Shown here in pieces: positions 1 through 10,645 of a DNA stretch of 64,000 nucleotides; the stretch's first letter is position 1; each line of letters opens with the position of its first letter. The notes beneath the pieces were generated by a model that was not told the origin of the DNA, did not search any database, and saw only the letters and a list, made by a program, of their open reading frames with translations. Both the position numbers and the translations under genes were made by a program. The stretch spans positions 1-64,000 of the forward strand of contig JACZWC010000002.1 of the NCBI GenBank assembly GCA_022572355.1, in the 5' to 3' direction. Source of the DNA: Bacteroidota bacterium (GTDB lineage Bacteria; Bacteroidota; Bacteroidia; NORP154).

Positions 1-2
1 TT

Positions 3-1784
3 GTGGCCGGAACAAAGTATCGCGGGCAATTTGAAGAACGACTCAAAGCGGTAATGACTGAAATCATAAGTGCTGCCGATGTCATAATTTTCATAGACGA
101 ATTACACACTATAGTAGGCGCCGGGGGGGCTGAGGGTTCTCTGGACGCTTCCAATATTTTCAAGCCATCTTTGGCTCGTGGAGAGCTTCGCTGTATAGGT
201 GCTACGACTTTAAATGAATTTCGCAAGTTTATTGAAAAAGATGGTGCTCTTGACCGCAGATTTCAGAAAGTGCTCATTGAGCCCACCTCCACTGAAGAGA
301 CCATTGAGATCCTCGTCAACATCAAAGAGAGATATGAAGATCACCACAAGGTTAAATACACAGATGATGCTATCAAGGCTTGTGTGAGCTTAACGGCGAG
401 GTATATTACTGATCGGTATTTGCCGGATAAAGCAATTGATGCCCTCGACGAGGCTGGCTCAAGGGTGCACATAATCAATATCAATGTTCCACCCAAGATA
501 ACCGATATTGAGAAGAAAATTGAAGATGTAAAAGTTGAAAAGAACAAGGTTGTAAAAAGCCAGAAATATGAAGAAGCAGCCAAATTGCGCGATACTGAAC
601 GCAGATTGCTCGAAGAATTAGAAATTGCCAATGTGGAGTGGAATGAGGAAACGAAGAACCGTCGCGAAGTAGTTGACGAGGATAGCGTAGCCCAGGTTGT
701 TGCTATGATGACAGGTGTTCCCGTTCAGCGAATAGCACAAACTGAGGGCAATCGCCTGATTAACATGGATGCGGAGATCCAGGAAAAGATTGTGGGCCAG
801 GATAGCGCAATCAGGAAAATTGTGAAGGCTATACAGCGAAATCGCGCTGGCCTAAAAGATCCTAATCGTCCAATTGGTTCGTTTATTTTCCTGGGCCCTA
901 CAGGTGTTGGCAAAACGCAACTCGCCAAGATATTGTCGACTAATTTATTTGACAATGCGGATGCGCTTATACGTATTGATATGAGTGAGTATATGGAGAA
1001 ATTTGCAGTATCCAGATTGATAGGCGCACCTCCTGGTTATATAGGATATGAAGAAGGCGGGCAGTTAACAGAAAAAGTAAGAAGAAAGCCCTATTCAGTA
1101 ATTCTTCTCGACGAAATTGAGAAAGCTCACCCGGATGTCTTCAATTTATTGCTTCAGGTTTTGGATGACGGGCAGATGACTGATTCATTGGGCCGAAAAA
1201 TAGATTTTAAGAATACGATTATCATTATGACATCCAATATCGGCTCGCGACAGCTGAGTGACTTTGGGAAGGGAGTTGGATTTGATACGAAAACGAGTGA
1301 TGATGGTGGAGAACATTATTCCAAAAGCGTTATTCAGAACGCATTGAAGAAGGCGTTCTCTCCGGAGTTCTTAAATAGAGTTGATGATGTAATTATTTTT
1401 GATGCATTATCGCGGGAAAGCATTCATAAAATTATAGAAATTGAGTTGCAACAACTTTATGGAAGAATAGAAGATTTGGGATATACACTAAAAATCAATG
1501 AGAAAGCTAAAGATTTTATTGTTGGGAAAGGCTACGATGAAAAATTTGGTGCCAGGCCATTGAAAAGGGCTATTCAAAAATATGTAGAAGATCCACTTGC
1601 TGAGGAAATCATCAAATCGAAGCTAAAGGAAGGCGATGTTATTTCTATAGTTCTCAACAAAAACGGCGAGGAATTGGATATAAAAATCGCCAAACCAAAG
1701 TCCAAAGGGAAAGTTTCAAAAAACGGCGCTGCAAAGGCGAAGAAAAACCTGGAAAAAGGTGCATCGGAAAAGAAACCCGAATAA
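3..1784 (+). CDS. clpC: ATP-dependent Clp protease ATP-binding subunit ClpC (5' end cut off by the window)
   Basis: Hexameric AAA+ unfoldase that feeds substrates to the ClpP peptidase in the cytosol. The reading frame is open at the window edge, so the N-terminal repeat domain and the first Walker A lie outside; the GTG at position 3 is not a real start. Visible in order: Walker B of the first AAA module (IIFIDELH), arginine finger (GALDRRF), the UVR-containing coiled-coil middle domain ([10 protein letters not shown]), second AAA module with GPTGVGKT near residue 298 and [10 protein letters not shown] near 366, a VGF tripeptide typical of the ClpP-docking loop, and the C-terminal GARPLKRAI of the D2-small domain. 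The UVR middle domain points to ClpC rather than ClpA or ClpB. The lysine-rich tail is about 35 residues of low complexity. Confidence 0.95.
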   Translation: MAGTKYRGQFEERLKAVMTEIISAADVIIFIDELHTIVGAGGAEGSLDASNIFKPSLARGELRCIGATTLNEFRKFIEKDGALDRRFQKVLIEPTSTEETIEILVNIKERYEDHHKVKYTDDAIKACVSLTARYITDRYLPDKAIDALDEAGSRVHIININVPPKITDIEKKIEDVKVEKNKVVKSQKYEEAAKLRDTERRLLEELEIANVEWNEETKNRREVVDEDSVAQVVAMMTGVPVQRIAQTEGNRLINMDAEIQEKIVGQDSAIRKIVKAIQRNRAGLKDPNRPIGSFIFLGPTGVGKTQLAKILSTNLFDNADALIRIDMSEYMEKFAVSRLIGAPPGYIGYEEGGQLTEKVRRKPYSVILLDEIEKAHPDVFNLLLQVLDDGQMTDSLGRKIDFKNTIIIMTSNIGSRQLSDFGKGVGFDTKTSDDGGEHYSKSVIQNALKKAFSPEFLNRVDDVIIFDALSRESIHKIIEIELQQLYGRIEDLGYTLKINEKAKDFIVGKGYDEKFGARPLKRAIQKYVEDPLAEEIIKSKLKEGDVISIVLNKNGEELDIKIAKPKSKGKVSKNGAAKAKKNLEKGASEKKPE

Positions 1785-1799
1785 AAACGGCCCCCTACT

Positions 1800-3845
1800 C
1801 TATCTATAATTCACAAAGACAATTTTGCAAAATGTTTTTTTATCAGCAAGCGAGGGGGAAAGCTTCACCATCTCGCTTATCCATGGCGGATCGTTATCTG
1901 AAGATTTCCGATAGATGTAATCCACATCCAATGTAACTCCCTCCTTGGGCCTCTCAGGTATATCTTCTATCGCATTCGTTGTATACATCTCCTTATCCCA
2001 AATCTTCAAGTACTGCTTAAATGAAGCTGTTTTCGCTTTTTTATCCCGTTTTGTTTCAAATAGGCGAAATTCTGGCAGCCTCGTTTCATAAAAACCTTCC
2101 AATGCGTCAGACGTCATCGGAACTGCAAATACCTGTACCCTTAACATCAAATAGTCTGAGGGTTCCCCTTTGCCTTGAATCTGCTGAATTACACCCTTGG
2201 TTTCATCCGGCAAGAATATCACACTAGAGGGAAGAGGAAATATTTGCAAGTCGCGTAGAAGCAAGTAAACAGGTAATTTCCCATTGGCGGCGTGCTTGGT
2301 GAAAATCCTGGCTTCTTCAAACCTTCTCTTTGCAGACAGATATAGCGCCAGCGTTTCTCTGTACTGATCATTGTCTGGATCAACTGATATCGCTGTTTTA
2401 CAGTATTTCAAAGCCTTGTCATAATTCCTGAATTCGAATGATGTGCTCGATTCTGTTGTTACATTTTCTCTTATTCCATACAATCTGGCCTTCCAATAGT
2501 GGGCTTCAGCGTTATCCGGTTCCATTTCTAAAGCCTTGTCCAGCATTTCATGCAATTTGGTAATGTACTTTTCCTGCCTTAATCCAAGCTTCGAATAGAG
2601 GATAAGCGCATCCACATCCGAAGGATGAATTTTTAAGTACTTATCCAATTTAGAAGCGATGAGGTCGTGATCAGCTTCTGTTATGATATCAAACTTTCTA
2701 ACGAGTCCAGATATGTTGTCAAGAGTCCATGCCTTGTTATCCGAAGGATCAAAACCGAAAAGGTCATCATATCCTGTATTTTTCCAGCCAGTACCTTTTT
2801 CATCGAACCTGGCCAGGCCACCCCCGTATGTTGCCACCCATTTGATGCCTTCAGCGTCAATTGCAATCCCGCGCACTTCATTCAAAGGCAAACCAGAGTT
2901 GAGCGTATTGTAAATAGTCCACGGATTTGGGGCCGCAGAGTCAGCTGAGCCTTTGGGATCAAATCTCGCCAATCCCCCTGAGACTGTTCCAATCCAAATT
3001 ATTCCATGCTGATCGATCTTCATTGTATACACTTTGTTATCTGGCAAACCAGAATTTGATTCGTCGAACACCTCCCATTTGTCTTTTCCGTCGAACTTTG
3101 CCAGGCCACCTTCGGTACCAATCCAAATATTATCGTCCGCGTCAAAACAGATAGGATAAACAGCATTGCTGGGCAGTCCTGAATTGAAATCAGTGTACAC
3201 GGCCCAGGTGGCGTCGCCATTAAATTTGGCAATTCCCCCGAATAATGTTCCAATCCACTTATTTCCATCTTTATCAATTGCTATGGATCTGATGAGGTCA
3301 TCAATCAAAGGTGAGTTGGTGGATTTGTATGTAGTCCAATTCTTCCCATCAAATTTTACAATACCGTCACCATAGGTGCCTATCCAAATTCCTATTGCGT
3401 CATCTCTCAGCGCAGAAGATGCCTGAGTCCGGTCGATAGCAACAGGGTAAATATCATCGTTGGGAAGTCCGGAGTTTTCAGTTGTGTAAGTTATCCATGT
3501 TGTATCGCCGTCAAACATGCATACACCCGTACCCGTTCCGAACCAGATGTTGCCTTGCCGGTCAATAGCAATTGAATCAACATGGTTATTGGTTATTCCT
3601 GAAGTAGTCTCGTTGAATACTTCCCATTTGTCCGCGCGGTTAAAGCGCACACCGCCATCTCCCGCTGTTCCCAACCAAATATTGCCATTGTTGTCCATTG
3701 TGATGGATTTAAGCCTATCCTCTGGTAGCCCTGAGTTATTGCTGTTGTATACCTGCCATTGCGGACCTTGTGCCTGGGAATCAATGCCTGCAATAATGCA
3801 AAGCATCAAAAGTACATTTCGGAAGTAATTCACTATAATTTTCAA
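1800..3845 (-). CDS. Secreted two-component-regulator-type propeller protein with TPR region
   Basis: An exported protein (hydrophobic N-terminus ending in SQAQ). Residues about 27-370 hold seven repeats of roughly 45 residues with the pattern SGLPxDxVxxIAIDxxGNIWIGTxGGLAKFDG, the reg_prop repeat that forms the sensor propeller of Bacteroidota hybrid two-component systems. Seven repeats suit one closed propeller. A helical TPR-like stretch follows (about 385-530; HYWKARLYGI, DKALKYCKTAISVDPDN), then an unassigned C-terminal region. There is no transmembrane helix, histidine kinase or response regulator, so this is a free-standing propeller rather than a receptor kinase. No T9SS sorting domain is evident. 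It is convergent with clpC, 15 bp away. Ligand and role are unknown. Confidence 0.8.
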   Translation of the reverse strand: MKIIVNYFRNVLLMLCIIAGIDSQAQGPQWQVYNSNNSGLPEDRLKSITMDNNGNIWLGTAGDGGVRFNRADKWEVFNETTSGITNNHVDSIAIDRQGNIWFGTGTGVCMFDGDTTWITYTTENSGLPNDDIYPVAIDRTQASSALRDDAIGIWIGTYGDGIVKFDGKNWTTYKSTNSPLIDDLIRSIAIDKDGNKWIGTLFGGIAKFNGDATWAVYTDFNSGLPSNAVYPICFDADDNIWIGTEGGLAKFDGKDKWEVFDESNSGLPDNKVYTMKIDQHGIIWIGTVSGGLARFDPKGSADSAAPNPWTIYNTLNSGLPLNEVRGIAIDAEGIKWVATYGGGLARFDEKGTGWKNTGYDDLFGFDPSDNKAWTLDNISGLVRKFDIITEADHDLIASKLDKYLKIHPSDVDALILYSKLGLRQEKYITKLHEMLDKALEMEPDNAEAHYWKARLYGIRENVTTESSTSFEFRNYDKALKYCKTAISVDPDNDQYRETLALYLSAKRRFEEARIFTKHAANGKLPVYLLLRDLQIFPLPSSVIFLPDETKGVIQQIQGKGEPSDYLMLRVQVFAVPMTSDALEGFYETRLPEFRLFETKRDKKAKTASFKQYLKIWDKEMYTTNAIEDIPERPKEGVTLDVDYIYRKSSDNDPPWISEMVKLSPSLADKKTFCKIVFVNYR

Positions 3846-3940
3846 TGGCCTTTAATTAAGACAATAATAGCGCCTTAAAAATATGAATAATTACTAAAAT
3901 CGGAAATTAAGGATGAAAATGTAAAAGAGGAGCGTTAAAT

Positions 3941-6900
3941 TTAATCTATCATTGTCACCTTACCTATCAGCTTGTGCTCAATACCTTCCTGATCGTAGGT
4001 AACAATTAGCCAAATGTATGTGTCCATCTGTGCTTTTTTCCTGCCATTATTAACACGGCCATCCCACTGATTTTCTATGTTATCAGTCTCAAAAACTTTA
4101 TCTCCCCACCTATCGAAGATGTACATGTTAAAGTTATCCAGATCTATCCCGGTTCCTTTAGGGAAGAAAGTTTCATTCATGCCGTCACCGTTGGGTGTAA
4201 ATGCATTGGGCGCAAACAGGCTGAAATCACCTTTAATTACTATTTCTCTTGAAACAGTTTCAGTACATCCCAAACTGTTCGTTGTGGTTAACACCACCGT
4301 ATATACACCGGGCTCCATTTGAGGGAAGGTATGAGTTGGGTTCGCAACAGTATCTGTGCCACCATCTCCAAAATCCCATGCATAAGTGCTGGCGCCAACT
4401 GACATATCATAAAAGTCAATATCCGTATTAAATATAGTAGTCAAATACATGTCAGCACCAAAAGCAGGAATATTTAGAATTGCAGGTGCAGAAGTAATTG
4501 AATCTATAAGATACACCGGACAGCCGTTGGCATCGGTCACCTCAACTACATACAAACCAACGCAGAGATTACTTGCTCTCGCAGTAGTCTGATTTTGTGA
4601 ATCATTCCATTGATAATTATAAGGTGGTTCACCCCCGGTCGCATCTACCTCTATCCATCCATCACAATCGTAAACGCATTTTACCAGTGTATCAGAATAT
4701 GTAGCCAGCAATGCAGGTGGCGCCGTAATCGTTAGACTGGCGTTTACTGAACAACCTTGAGCATCTGTAATGGTAGCGGTATAACTTCCACTACATAAAT
4801 TCGAAGCAGTTGCCGTGCTTTGATTGGCGCCATCATCCCAGGAATAAGTATATGGCGTTGTTCCTCCAATCGCACCAACTGTCGCAACGCCATCACATTG
4901 ACCATCACAGAGAATATCAGCTGGGGGTACGGTTGTGGCTAAGAACACAGGTGGTTCGGCAATATTGATGGCTAAAACTCCGAGGCATCCATTAATATCT
5001 GAAACTACAACATTATACACCCCAGAGCAAAGGTTTGTTGGTGTTGCGGTTGTCTGGTTCTGTCCATCATCCCATAAATAAGTATAAGGAGGCAGGCTTT
5101 CAGATACCGAGATTTGCCCAGCGCCATCACAATATCCGTAGCACGAAACATCCGTTGTAGAATCCTCAACCGGAGTTACACTGGATAGTTCAAGAATATC
5201 GATGTTCTCAATCATCATGCAACCCGAACTATCTGTAACCAGAACAGTAAAAGATCCTACACACAGACCCAATACTGTCTGATTATTCGTCCCTACCGGC
5301 ATGCCGAGGCTATCGGTCCAGTCATATGTATAAGGCGTAGTTCCACCACTTAGCGTTGCGGTTGCTTCACCATCACATACGCCAACACAAGTTGCATCTG
5401 TAATTGCTGTTTGAATCGTAGGCGAAGGCAAACTTGCAGAATCTGATAATGTACAGTTATTTGCGTCTGTCACTATTGCAGTGTAGACTCCCCCACACAA
5501 TCCCGTGGCTGTAGATGATGTTTGTGATCCAGAATCATCCCAGAGGTATGTATACGGCGCAGTACCTCCCGTAATGGCAACTGTTGCAGTTCCATCGCAC
5601 AAGCCGGCACATGCTGCAGATGCCTGAGACTGCAACAATGCAGGTTCGAGTATGATAACGTAGGTCGTATCTGCGCAACCTTTAATATCTGAAACTACCA
5701 CCATATGAGTATCCGCGCACAGAGTTGTGGCCTGGGCATTTACCTCTCCATTATCCCATAAATAAAGATAAGGAGCCAATCCCCCAGTTGGATCAACTGT
5801 AGCTATGCCGTTGCAATCGTTAAAACAACTTACGTCAGTAGAATCCAGCATAGCAGCAATAACGATACCGCCATCAGGTACAGTATCTATCTTAACGCCA
5901 ACACATCCAGTTCCATCCGTCACGGTAACGCTGTATACTCCAGCGCACAATCCAGATGCTGTGGCTGTTATTTGAGTATCTATGTCATCCCAAACATACG
6001 TATACGGAGCAACTCCCAGGGGAATAACAGTTGAAGCTCCATCACAATATCCGGCACAAGTTACATCCACAATAGCCGTTGACATTTCAAATCCTCCCGG
6101 AGACACATTTACTGTATCAGTGAGAATACAACTCCCGTTGTCTACGGTTATCACATATTGCGTAGGCCCGGAAGGCGATACCATTGGATTTGGAATCGTG
6201 TCATTGTCCATATCTGTATTAGGTGTCCACGTAAACTGAGGTATTATCAGGTCAGTACAAACGGAGAATTGAGTGTTGGGCCTGTTGTTACTTGTTCCGG
6301 TAACTGTAGTAATTGGACAGGCAGTGATAGCGTCGGATCGATAGTAAATCGCTGAAGTGTATCCTGTTATCGTGTACGGTGAAGCACTATTGTTGGTATA
6401 AGCAGATGACAAATTGTTATAACAAATCTCCACAATCAGATTGGAGGTGCCGTCCCAATCATAAGGGGAATCTAAGAAGTGATTATTCAGGCCCGTGCTT
6501 ATTACGATATTCTTAGGTGTGAAAACAGTTGTTAACCCAGATTGCCAGCTGGTGATGCTGGATATGCTCGTGCAGCCAATTTTAATAGTGTACGAGTTAT
6601 ATTGAGTGGTACCAAAAATGGTCGTCACAAAAAATCCAATATCAGTAAATGTTCCAGCGGTAACTCCAGCTGCCGTTAAATCTGCAGCCGTGTATAAGAA
6701 CTGATGCCTCGCATTTTTGTACCAATTCCCGTATGGTGCTGGATAGACTGTTGAACTATTAGTCATTGTTCCGGTGCCTGCGGTATAAGGAGTATTGCCG
6801 CCTGTTCCGCCACAACCTACAGACAGTCCGCAAACCGTCGGAGCTTGTGCGCCTGTTGGGCCTTGATAAATTGCAAGCAGCGGAATACTGTCTCCAAGAC

Positions 6901-9415
6901 ACATGGTTGTATCTGGGCTCACCGTCACCTTGCTAACTCCAATATCAATAGTTTTCGTATCAATACAGACCCCATCTGTAACAATTACGGTATAGGTCAT
7001 ATTTGAATCCGGACTTACCATAACATTATCAGAGGTTCCCACCACATTGCTGTCCATGTCCAGCCAGGTGATCGTATACGGGGGAGGCGTTAGCGGCGTC
7101 CATCTAAACGCATCATTGGTAGCGCTCCAGTTGCTGCTGTTCCTTCCAGGGGCAGGGTAGCCCAAAGTTCCACCCAGGTTTTCTATACCCATTGTGTGAT
7201 CACCACCATCTGAGGGCATTGTCGTAGTATGGATTTCTATAAAATTAGTCCCTTCGTAGAGCAGTATCTGAGTAGTAATTGCGTTACCCCCTCCATAGTG
7301 TTGAATAGAATTAATATTAACAACACATACTCTTGTTGGCGCCGTGCCAACAGTAAAATAATCAACTGTTCCACCTGCAGTTGGATTGAGATCTTCCCAG
7401 GCCCAGGCAATTAAGTTACTGGGTGCGACTACGTCCGGAAGCACTTGTCCGCTACAACATCCATTTGATGATGCTGCATCAAAAGTGATGAAGCCATTTG
7501 AGCTTATGTGAAACATATCATAGTAATTGCAGAAGAACACGAAATCGAAGCCAATATTCAGTGCTCCAGATACAAAATCGTCACCAAGCGTAACATTTGT
7601 TCCACTTCCACTTACTGGAGCAAAGGGTACTCCACTTACATCATATGCATTGCAATCTCCTGATGCAATATTGGCATGAACTTGCGTTTGACTTCCAAAG
7701 CATAGTATAGCATCATCTACCGTTGGCACTGAATTGAGTGGTGTTGGGCTCACGGTAACCAACTGATACAATGTTTTGGTGCAGCCATTTGGAGCAGAGA
7801 CCGATACTTCATATACCGTTGTGCTTGTTGGCGAAGCTATAGGATTGGGAATGGAATCAGAACTAAGTGTTGAAGAAGGTGTCCAGCTATAGACGTAGGA
7901 TCCAGCGGGATTTGCAAAGGCATTTAATTGTGCCGACCCGCCATTGCACAGTATTTGATCACCGTTAGTGGTCAAAGTGAAATCCGTAACAACATTCACA
8001 GTAATTGTATCCACATTACTACAACTACCTGATAAATCGCTGGTCACGATGTATGTTTGAGTAGTTGGCGGATATGCCAAAGGATTATAAATGGTGTCAT
8101 TGCTTAAAAAAAGTGGCGGTGACCATTGAAATGTTGTGCCCCCACCAACGGTTAGCTGAGCTGTATCACCATCACATAAGTAGAAATCACCCCCTGCATA
8201 AGTACCACTAATGATGTTTATGGAGAAGGCAATTGTTGATGTTCCTATAACGGGACAACCATTATCCATAAAAGTGACAGTGTAGATATTAAGGCCAACG
8301 TCGTCAATTTGTGCTGTCCAGGTAACAGTGACAGTAATTGGATTGACTCCGGTTTGGGTAAGTGTAGCTCCGGGAATTGCCAGGGCAATGTTGGAATTGA
8401 GAAAAATTGAGTCGGGAATATCAGGGTCTGCCACTACATAATTATAAGATAATTGAGCTCCTACGCAGGCTTCGACAGTAAGAGAATCTACCCATGTAGA
8501 ATTTTGAAGATTAAAGATGCCAGGAGATTGAAGCGCCGGTTGAAAATTGCTGCAATTCAGAATGTCAACCACCTGGATGTCCCTCATCGTAGTACCGATC
8601 AGTACCCCATCTCGATATTCCTCTACCAATATTGTCACTACACATACCTGGTTTCCAATAGGTTCAAAATCCATTTGCCCGGTTTGGGTATTGAAGGCAA
8701 CACTGCCACTGGTAGTAAATATGGGGTAGGTCGACGAGTATCCTGCGGTATATCCAATCGGGGTTCCACCAGCCGACAACGGCGTAATAAGCGTGTAAAC
8801 AATAGAGTCTCCATCTATATCAACAGCACCGTGATTGTAATTATACATCTGCTGATTGCAAGTGTAAGGAACAGGCAGGTTCGTGAAAATGGGAGAGGAG
8901 TTGCAGCCATTAGAATTGTTTAAAGTAGCTTCGATATACATCTCTTCACTGGAAGGATTTACCAGGTTATCAATTAACGGATTCCGGCAGCAATGTGTCC
9001 AGCTAATAGTCCAATCAGTACATGGTACCAAGGTAACCGTATCGGTGTATATCCATTGCTGAACACCGGGTTGTGAGCCTCCCTGGCAAGTACTGATAGC
9101 TGTAGGGCACAACAGAGATACCTCCACCATGCTTACATTTGCTAAACTAATATTTATGTTTCCACAACTGGAGGTAATAACTACTGGCATGTTGGCTGGT
9201 GCGTTAATGCCACTGCAATCCCTGTAAAAAGCCAGTGTAATTGCGTATTGATCACCTCCAAGACAGGTATAGGTCAGGTCGGAGCCCATGGCATGAGAGG
9301 CTTCCGTTTTCTCAGTACTGGCAAATAAAAATGAACAAACTAATAAGAGAATACATACGGAATTCCTTATCATGCTTTGATAAAGATCAAATGGCTTTAA
9401 CAAACGTTTAGACAC
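3941..9415 (-). CDS. Giant SprB-repeat surface protein with gliding-motility-associated C-terminal domain
   Basis: A 1,824-residue exported protein. It has an N-terminal signal segment (CILLLVCSFLFAS), then a region opening SHAMGSDLTYTCLGG seen at the start of many large Bacteroidota surface proteins, several Ig/PKD-like modules, and seven SprB repeats of about 75-82 residues. Each repeat has the core C-x2-x-CDG...GGxxPYTYxWDD. A PKD domain (YAWDFGDGG) and the CHU_C / gliding-motility C-terminal domain follow (FAPNAFTPNGDG, FDRWGDKVFE), which is the type B T9SS signal. Known relatives are cell-surface adhesins; SprB of Flavobacterium johnsoniae moves along the cell during gliding. Paired cysteines in every repeat suggest disulphide-stabilised modules. 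The specific ligand cannot be read from sequence. Confidence 0.88.
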   Translation of the reverse strand: MSKRLLKPFDLYQSMIRNSVCILLLVCSFLFASTEKTEASHAMGSDLTYTCLGGDQYAITLAFYRDCSGINAPANMPVVITSSCGNINISLANVSMVEVSLLCPTAISTCQGGSQPGVQQWIYTDTVTLVPCTDWTISWTHCCRNPLIDNLVNPSSEEMYIEATLNNSNGCNSSPIFTNLPVPYTCNQQMYNYNHGAVDIDGDSIVYTLITPLSAGGTPIGYTAGYSSTYPIFTTSGSVAFNTQTGQMDFEPIGNQVCVVTILVEEYRDGVLIGTTMRDIQVVDILNCSNFQPALQSPGIFNLQNSTWVDSLTVEACVGAQLSYNYVVADPDIPDSIFLNSNIALAIPGATLTQTGVNPITVTVTWTAQIDDVGLNIYTVTFMDNGCPVIGTSTIAFSINIISGTYAGGDFYLCDGDTAQLTVGGGTTFQWSPPLFLSNDTIYNPLAYPPTTQTYIVTSDLSGSCSNVDTITVNVVTDFTLTTNGDQILCNGGSAQLNAFANPAGSYVYSWTPSSTLSSDSIPNPIASPTSTTVYEVSVSAPNGCTKTLYQLVTVSPTPLNSVPTVDDAILCFGSQTQVHANIASGDCNAYDVSGVPFAPVSGSGTNVTLGDDFVSGALNIGFDFVFFCNYYDMFHISSNGFITFDAASSNGCCSGQVLPDVVAPSNLIAWAWEDLNPTAGGTVDYFTVGTAPTRVCVVNINSIQHYGGGNAITTQILLYEGTNFIEIHTTTMPSDGGDHTMGIENLGGTLGYPAPGRNSSNWSATNDAFRWTPLTPPPYTITWLDMDSNVVGTSDNVMVSPDSNMTYTVIVTDGVCIDTKTIDIGVSKVTVSPDTTMCLGDSIPLLAIYQGPTGAQAPTVCGLSVGCGGTGGNTPYTAGTGTMTNSSTVYPAPYGNWYKNARHQFLYTAADLTAAGVTAGTFTDIGFFVTTIFGTTQYNSYTIKIGCTSISSITSWQSGLTTVFTPKNIVISTGLNNHFLDSPYDWDGTSNLIVEICYNNLSSAYTNNSASPYTITGYTSAIYYRSDAITACPITTVTGTSNNRPNTQFSVCTDLIIPQFTWTPNTDMDNDTIPNPMVSPSGPTQYVITVDNGSCILTDTVNVSPGGFEMSTAIVDVTCAGYCDGASTVIPLGVAPYTYVWDDIDTQITATASGLCAGVYSVTVTDGTGCVGVKIDTVPDGGIVIAAMLDSTDVSCFNDCNGIATVDPTGGLAPYLYLWDNGEVNAQATTLCADTHMVVVSDIKGCADTTYVIILEPALLQSQASAACAGLCDGTATVAITGGTAPYTYLWDDSGSQTSSTATGLCGGVYTAIVTDANNCTLSDSASLPSPTIQTAITDATCVGVCDGEATATLSGGTTPYTYDWTDSLGMPVGTNNQTVLGLCVGSFTVLVTDSSGCMMIENIDILELSSVTPVEDSTTDVSCYGYCDGAGQISVSESLPPYTYLWDDGQNQTTATPTNLCSGVYNVVVSDINGCLGVLAINIAEPPVFLATTVPPADILCDGQCDGVATVGAIGGTTPYTYSWDDGANQSTATASNLCSGSYTATITDAQGCSVNASLTITAPPALLATYSDTLVKCVYDCDGWIEVDATGGEPPYNYQWNDSQNQTTARASNLCVGLYVVEVTDANGCPVYLIDSITSAPAILNIPAFGADMYLTTIFNTDIDFYDMSVGASTYAWDFGDGGTDTVANPTHTFPQMEPGVYTVVLTTTNSLGCTETVSREIVIKGDFSLFAPNAFTPNGDGMNETFFPKGTGIDLDNFNMYIFDRWGDKVFETDNIENQWDGRVNNGRKKAQMDTYIWLIVTYDQEGIEHKLIGKVTMID
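4560..6080 (-). repeat. Seven SprB-type coding repeats
   Basis: Seven in-frame repeat units, about 221-247 bp apart, are recognised by a CDG core followed by PYTYxWDD. They have diverged at the DNA level, so this is an old expansion rather than a recent slippage product. Confidence 0.8.
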
Positions 9416-9694
9416 TTTGCTTTTTAAAAAATAAAATTCTGTTTATTAAAATTTTACTTATTAATTGTTCCATTCAGTGTAAAAATACAAAATATACTTC
9501 TATCGTTTGCTTAGAAAGTTGGAAATGTTACCAACATGTTTAATTTTAAACATATTAGTTTTTTTTACTCTTTTCTGTAACATAAATTCCGCCTTTTCAA
9601 TCTGGCACCAACCAACGTATAATTTTTGCATATACTGTAATACATATATTAGACGTAATTCGGAGTCAAAAGGTTGCCTTTTTTTCAGATTGGT

Positions 9695-10627
9695 TCAATC
9701 AGGTGAAATCCAGTCAATATTCTTGCGAAGCTGTTTAAGGGTAATGTCTTCGGGGCTTCCATCCGGTGGAGAGTGGTTGTATGTCCATTTACTTTGAGGG
9801 GGCAAGCTCATGAGGATTGATTCTACTCGTCCACCTGTCTCCAGCCCAAACTTTGTTCCTCTATCATATATCAGGTTGAACTCTGTGTACCTGCCTCTTC
9901 TCAATGCTTGCCAGTTCAATTCATTATCGGAGTACTCCTCATTTCTTCTTCTGTTCGCCAACTGCTCGTAAATTGGAAAGAAAACAGCGCCCACATCCTT
10001 TACAAAAGCAAAAAGACTGTCTATGCTGGATTCCTTCGTTTCTGATAGCCTGTCAAAGAAGATACCCCCTACTCCTCTTGTTTCATTCCTGTGTTTGATG
10101 TAAAAGTAGTCGTCGGCCCATTTTTTAAAGGTTGGGTAGTAGCCCTTGTCATGTCGATCGCATGTCTCTTTAAGCATTTGGTGAAAACCCCGGGCATCTT
10201 CTTTAAATATGTAATGGGGACTCAAATCGATCCCGCCACCAAACCAATTTGAAGATATCGAGTCTTTGTCACAAATTTCGAGATACCTGATGTTCATGTG
10301 GATAATAGGCATCATGGGATTATTCGGATGCAGGACTATAGATACCCCTGTGGCGAAGAATGTAGAATTCTCTGTGGAATCCTGGTCAATTTCAAGAGTT
10401 TCGAGCATATTTTCCGGCACTTTCCCGTGTACTTCCGAAAAATTCACTCCCCCTTTTTCAATTAATGCCCCAGTCTCAATAATTCTGGTGATGCCTCCCC
10501 CGCCGTCTTCTCTGTTCCACTCATCTGTTCCGAAGGCAGCCTTTCCATCGAGCTTTTCGAGCTTCGCGCAAATGTCATTTTGCAACTCCTTAAACCAGGA
10601 AGACACTTCCTTTTTGTCGATCGCCAT
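9695..10627 (-). CDS. hemF: Oxygen-dependent coproporphyrinogen III oxidase
   Basis: Cytosolic enzyme that oxidatively decarboxylates two propionates of coproporphyrinogen III to give protoporphyrinogen IX in haem synthesis, using O2. The sequence spans the whole family length (310 residues). Diagnostic stretches include FFATGVSIVLHPNNP, the glycine-rich WFGGGIDLSPHYIF near residues 127-140, the HDKGYYPTFKKWADDYF segment, ETRGVGGIFFD, the invariant RRGRYTEFNLIYDRGTKFGL and the C-terminal SLPP. The start MAIDKKEVSSWF fits the usual N-terminus. Haem made by an O2-dependent step suggests at least facultative aerobic life. No other hem genes are adjacent. Confidence 0.97.
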   Translation of the reverse strand: MAIDKKEVSSWFKELQNDICAKLEKLDGKAAFGTDEWNREDGGGGITRIIETGALIEKGGVNFSEVHGKVPENMLETLEIDQDSTENSTFFATGVSIVLHPNNPMMPIIHMNIRYLEICDKDSISSNWFGGGIDLSPHYIFKEDARGFHQMLKETCDRHDKGYYPTFKKWADDYFYIKHRNETRGVGGIFFDRLSETKESSIDSLFAFVKDVGAVFFPIYEQLANRRRNEEYSDNELNWQALRRGRYTEFNLIYDRGTKFGLETGGRVESILMSLPPQSKWTYNHSPPDGSPEDITLKQLRKNIDWISPD

Positions 10628-10645
10628 AACGTTTAAGCCATTGAG

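Noticed and set aside
8453..8923. Plus-strand frame of 156 codons inside the SprB-repeat gene
   Set aside because: Antisense to a well-supported coding frame and without similarity to any family.
9507..9797. Plus-strand frame of 96 codons between the adhesin and hemF
   Set aside because: Its second half is antisense to the hemF end and the rest is AT-rich spacer; no start signal.
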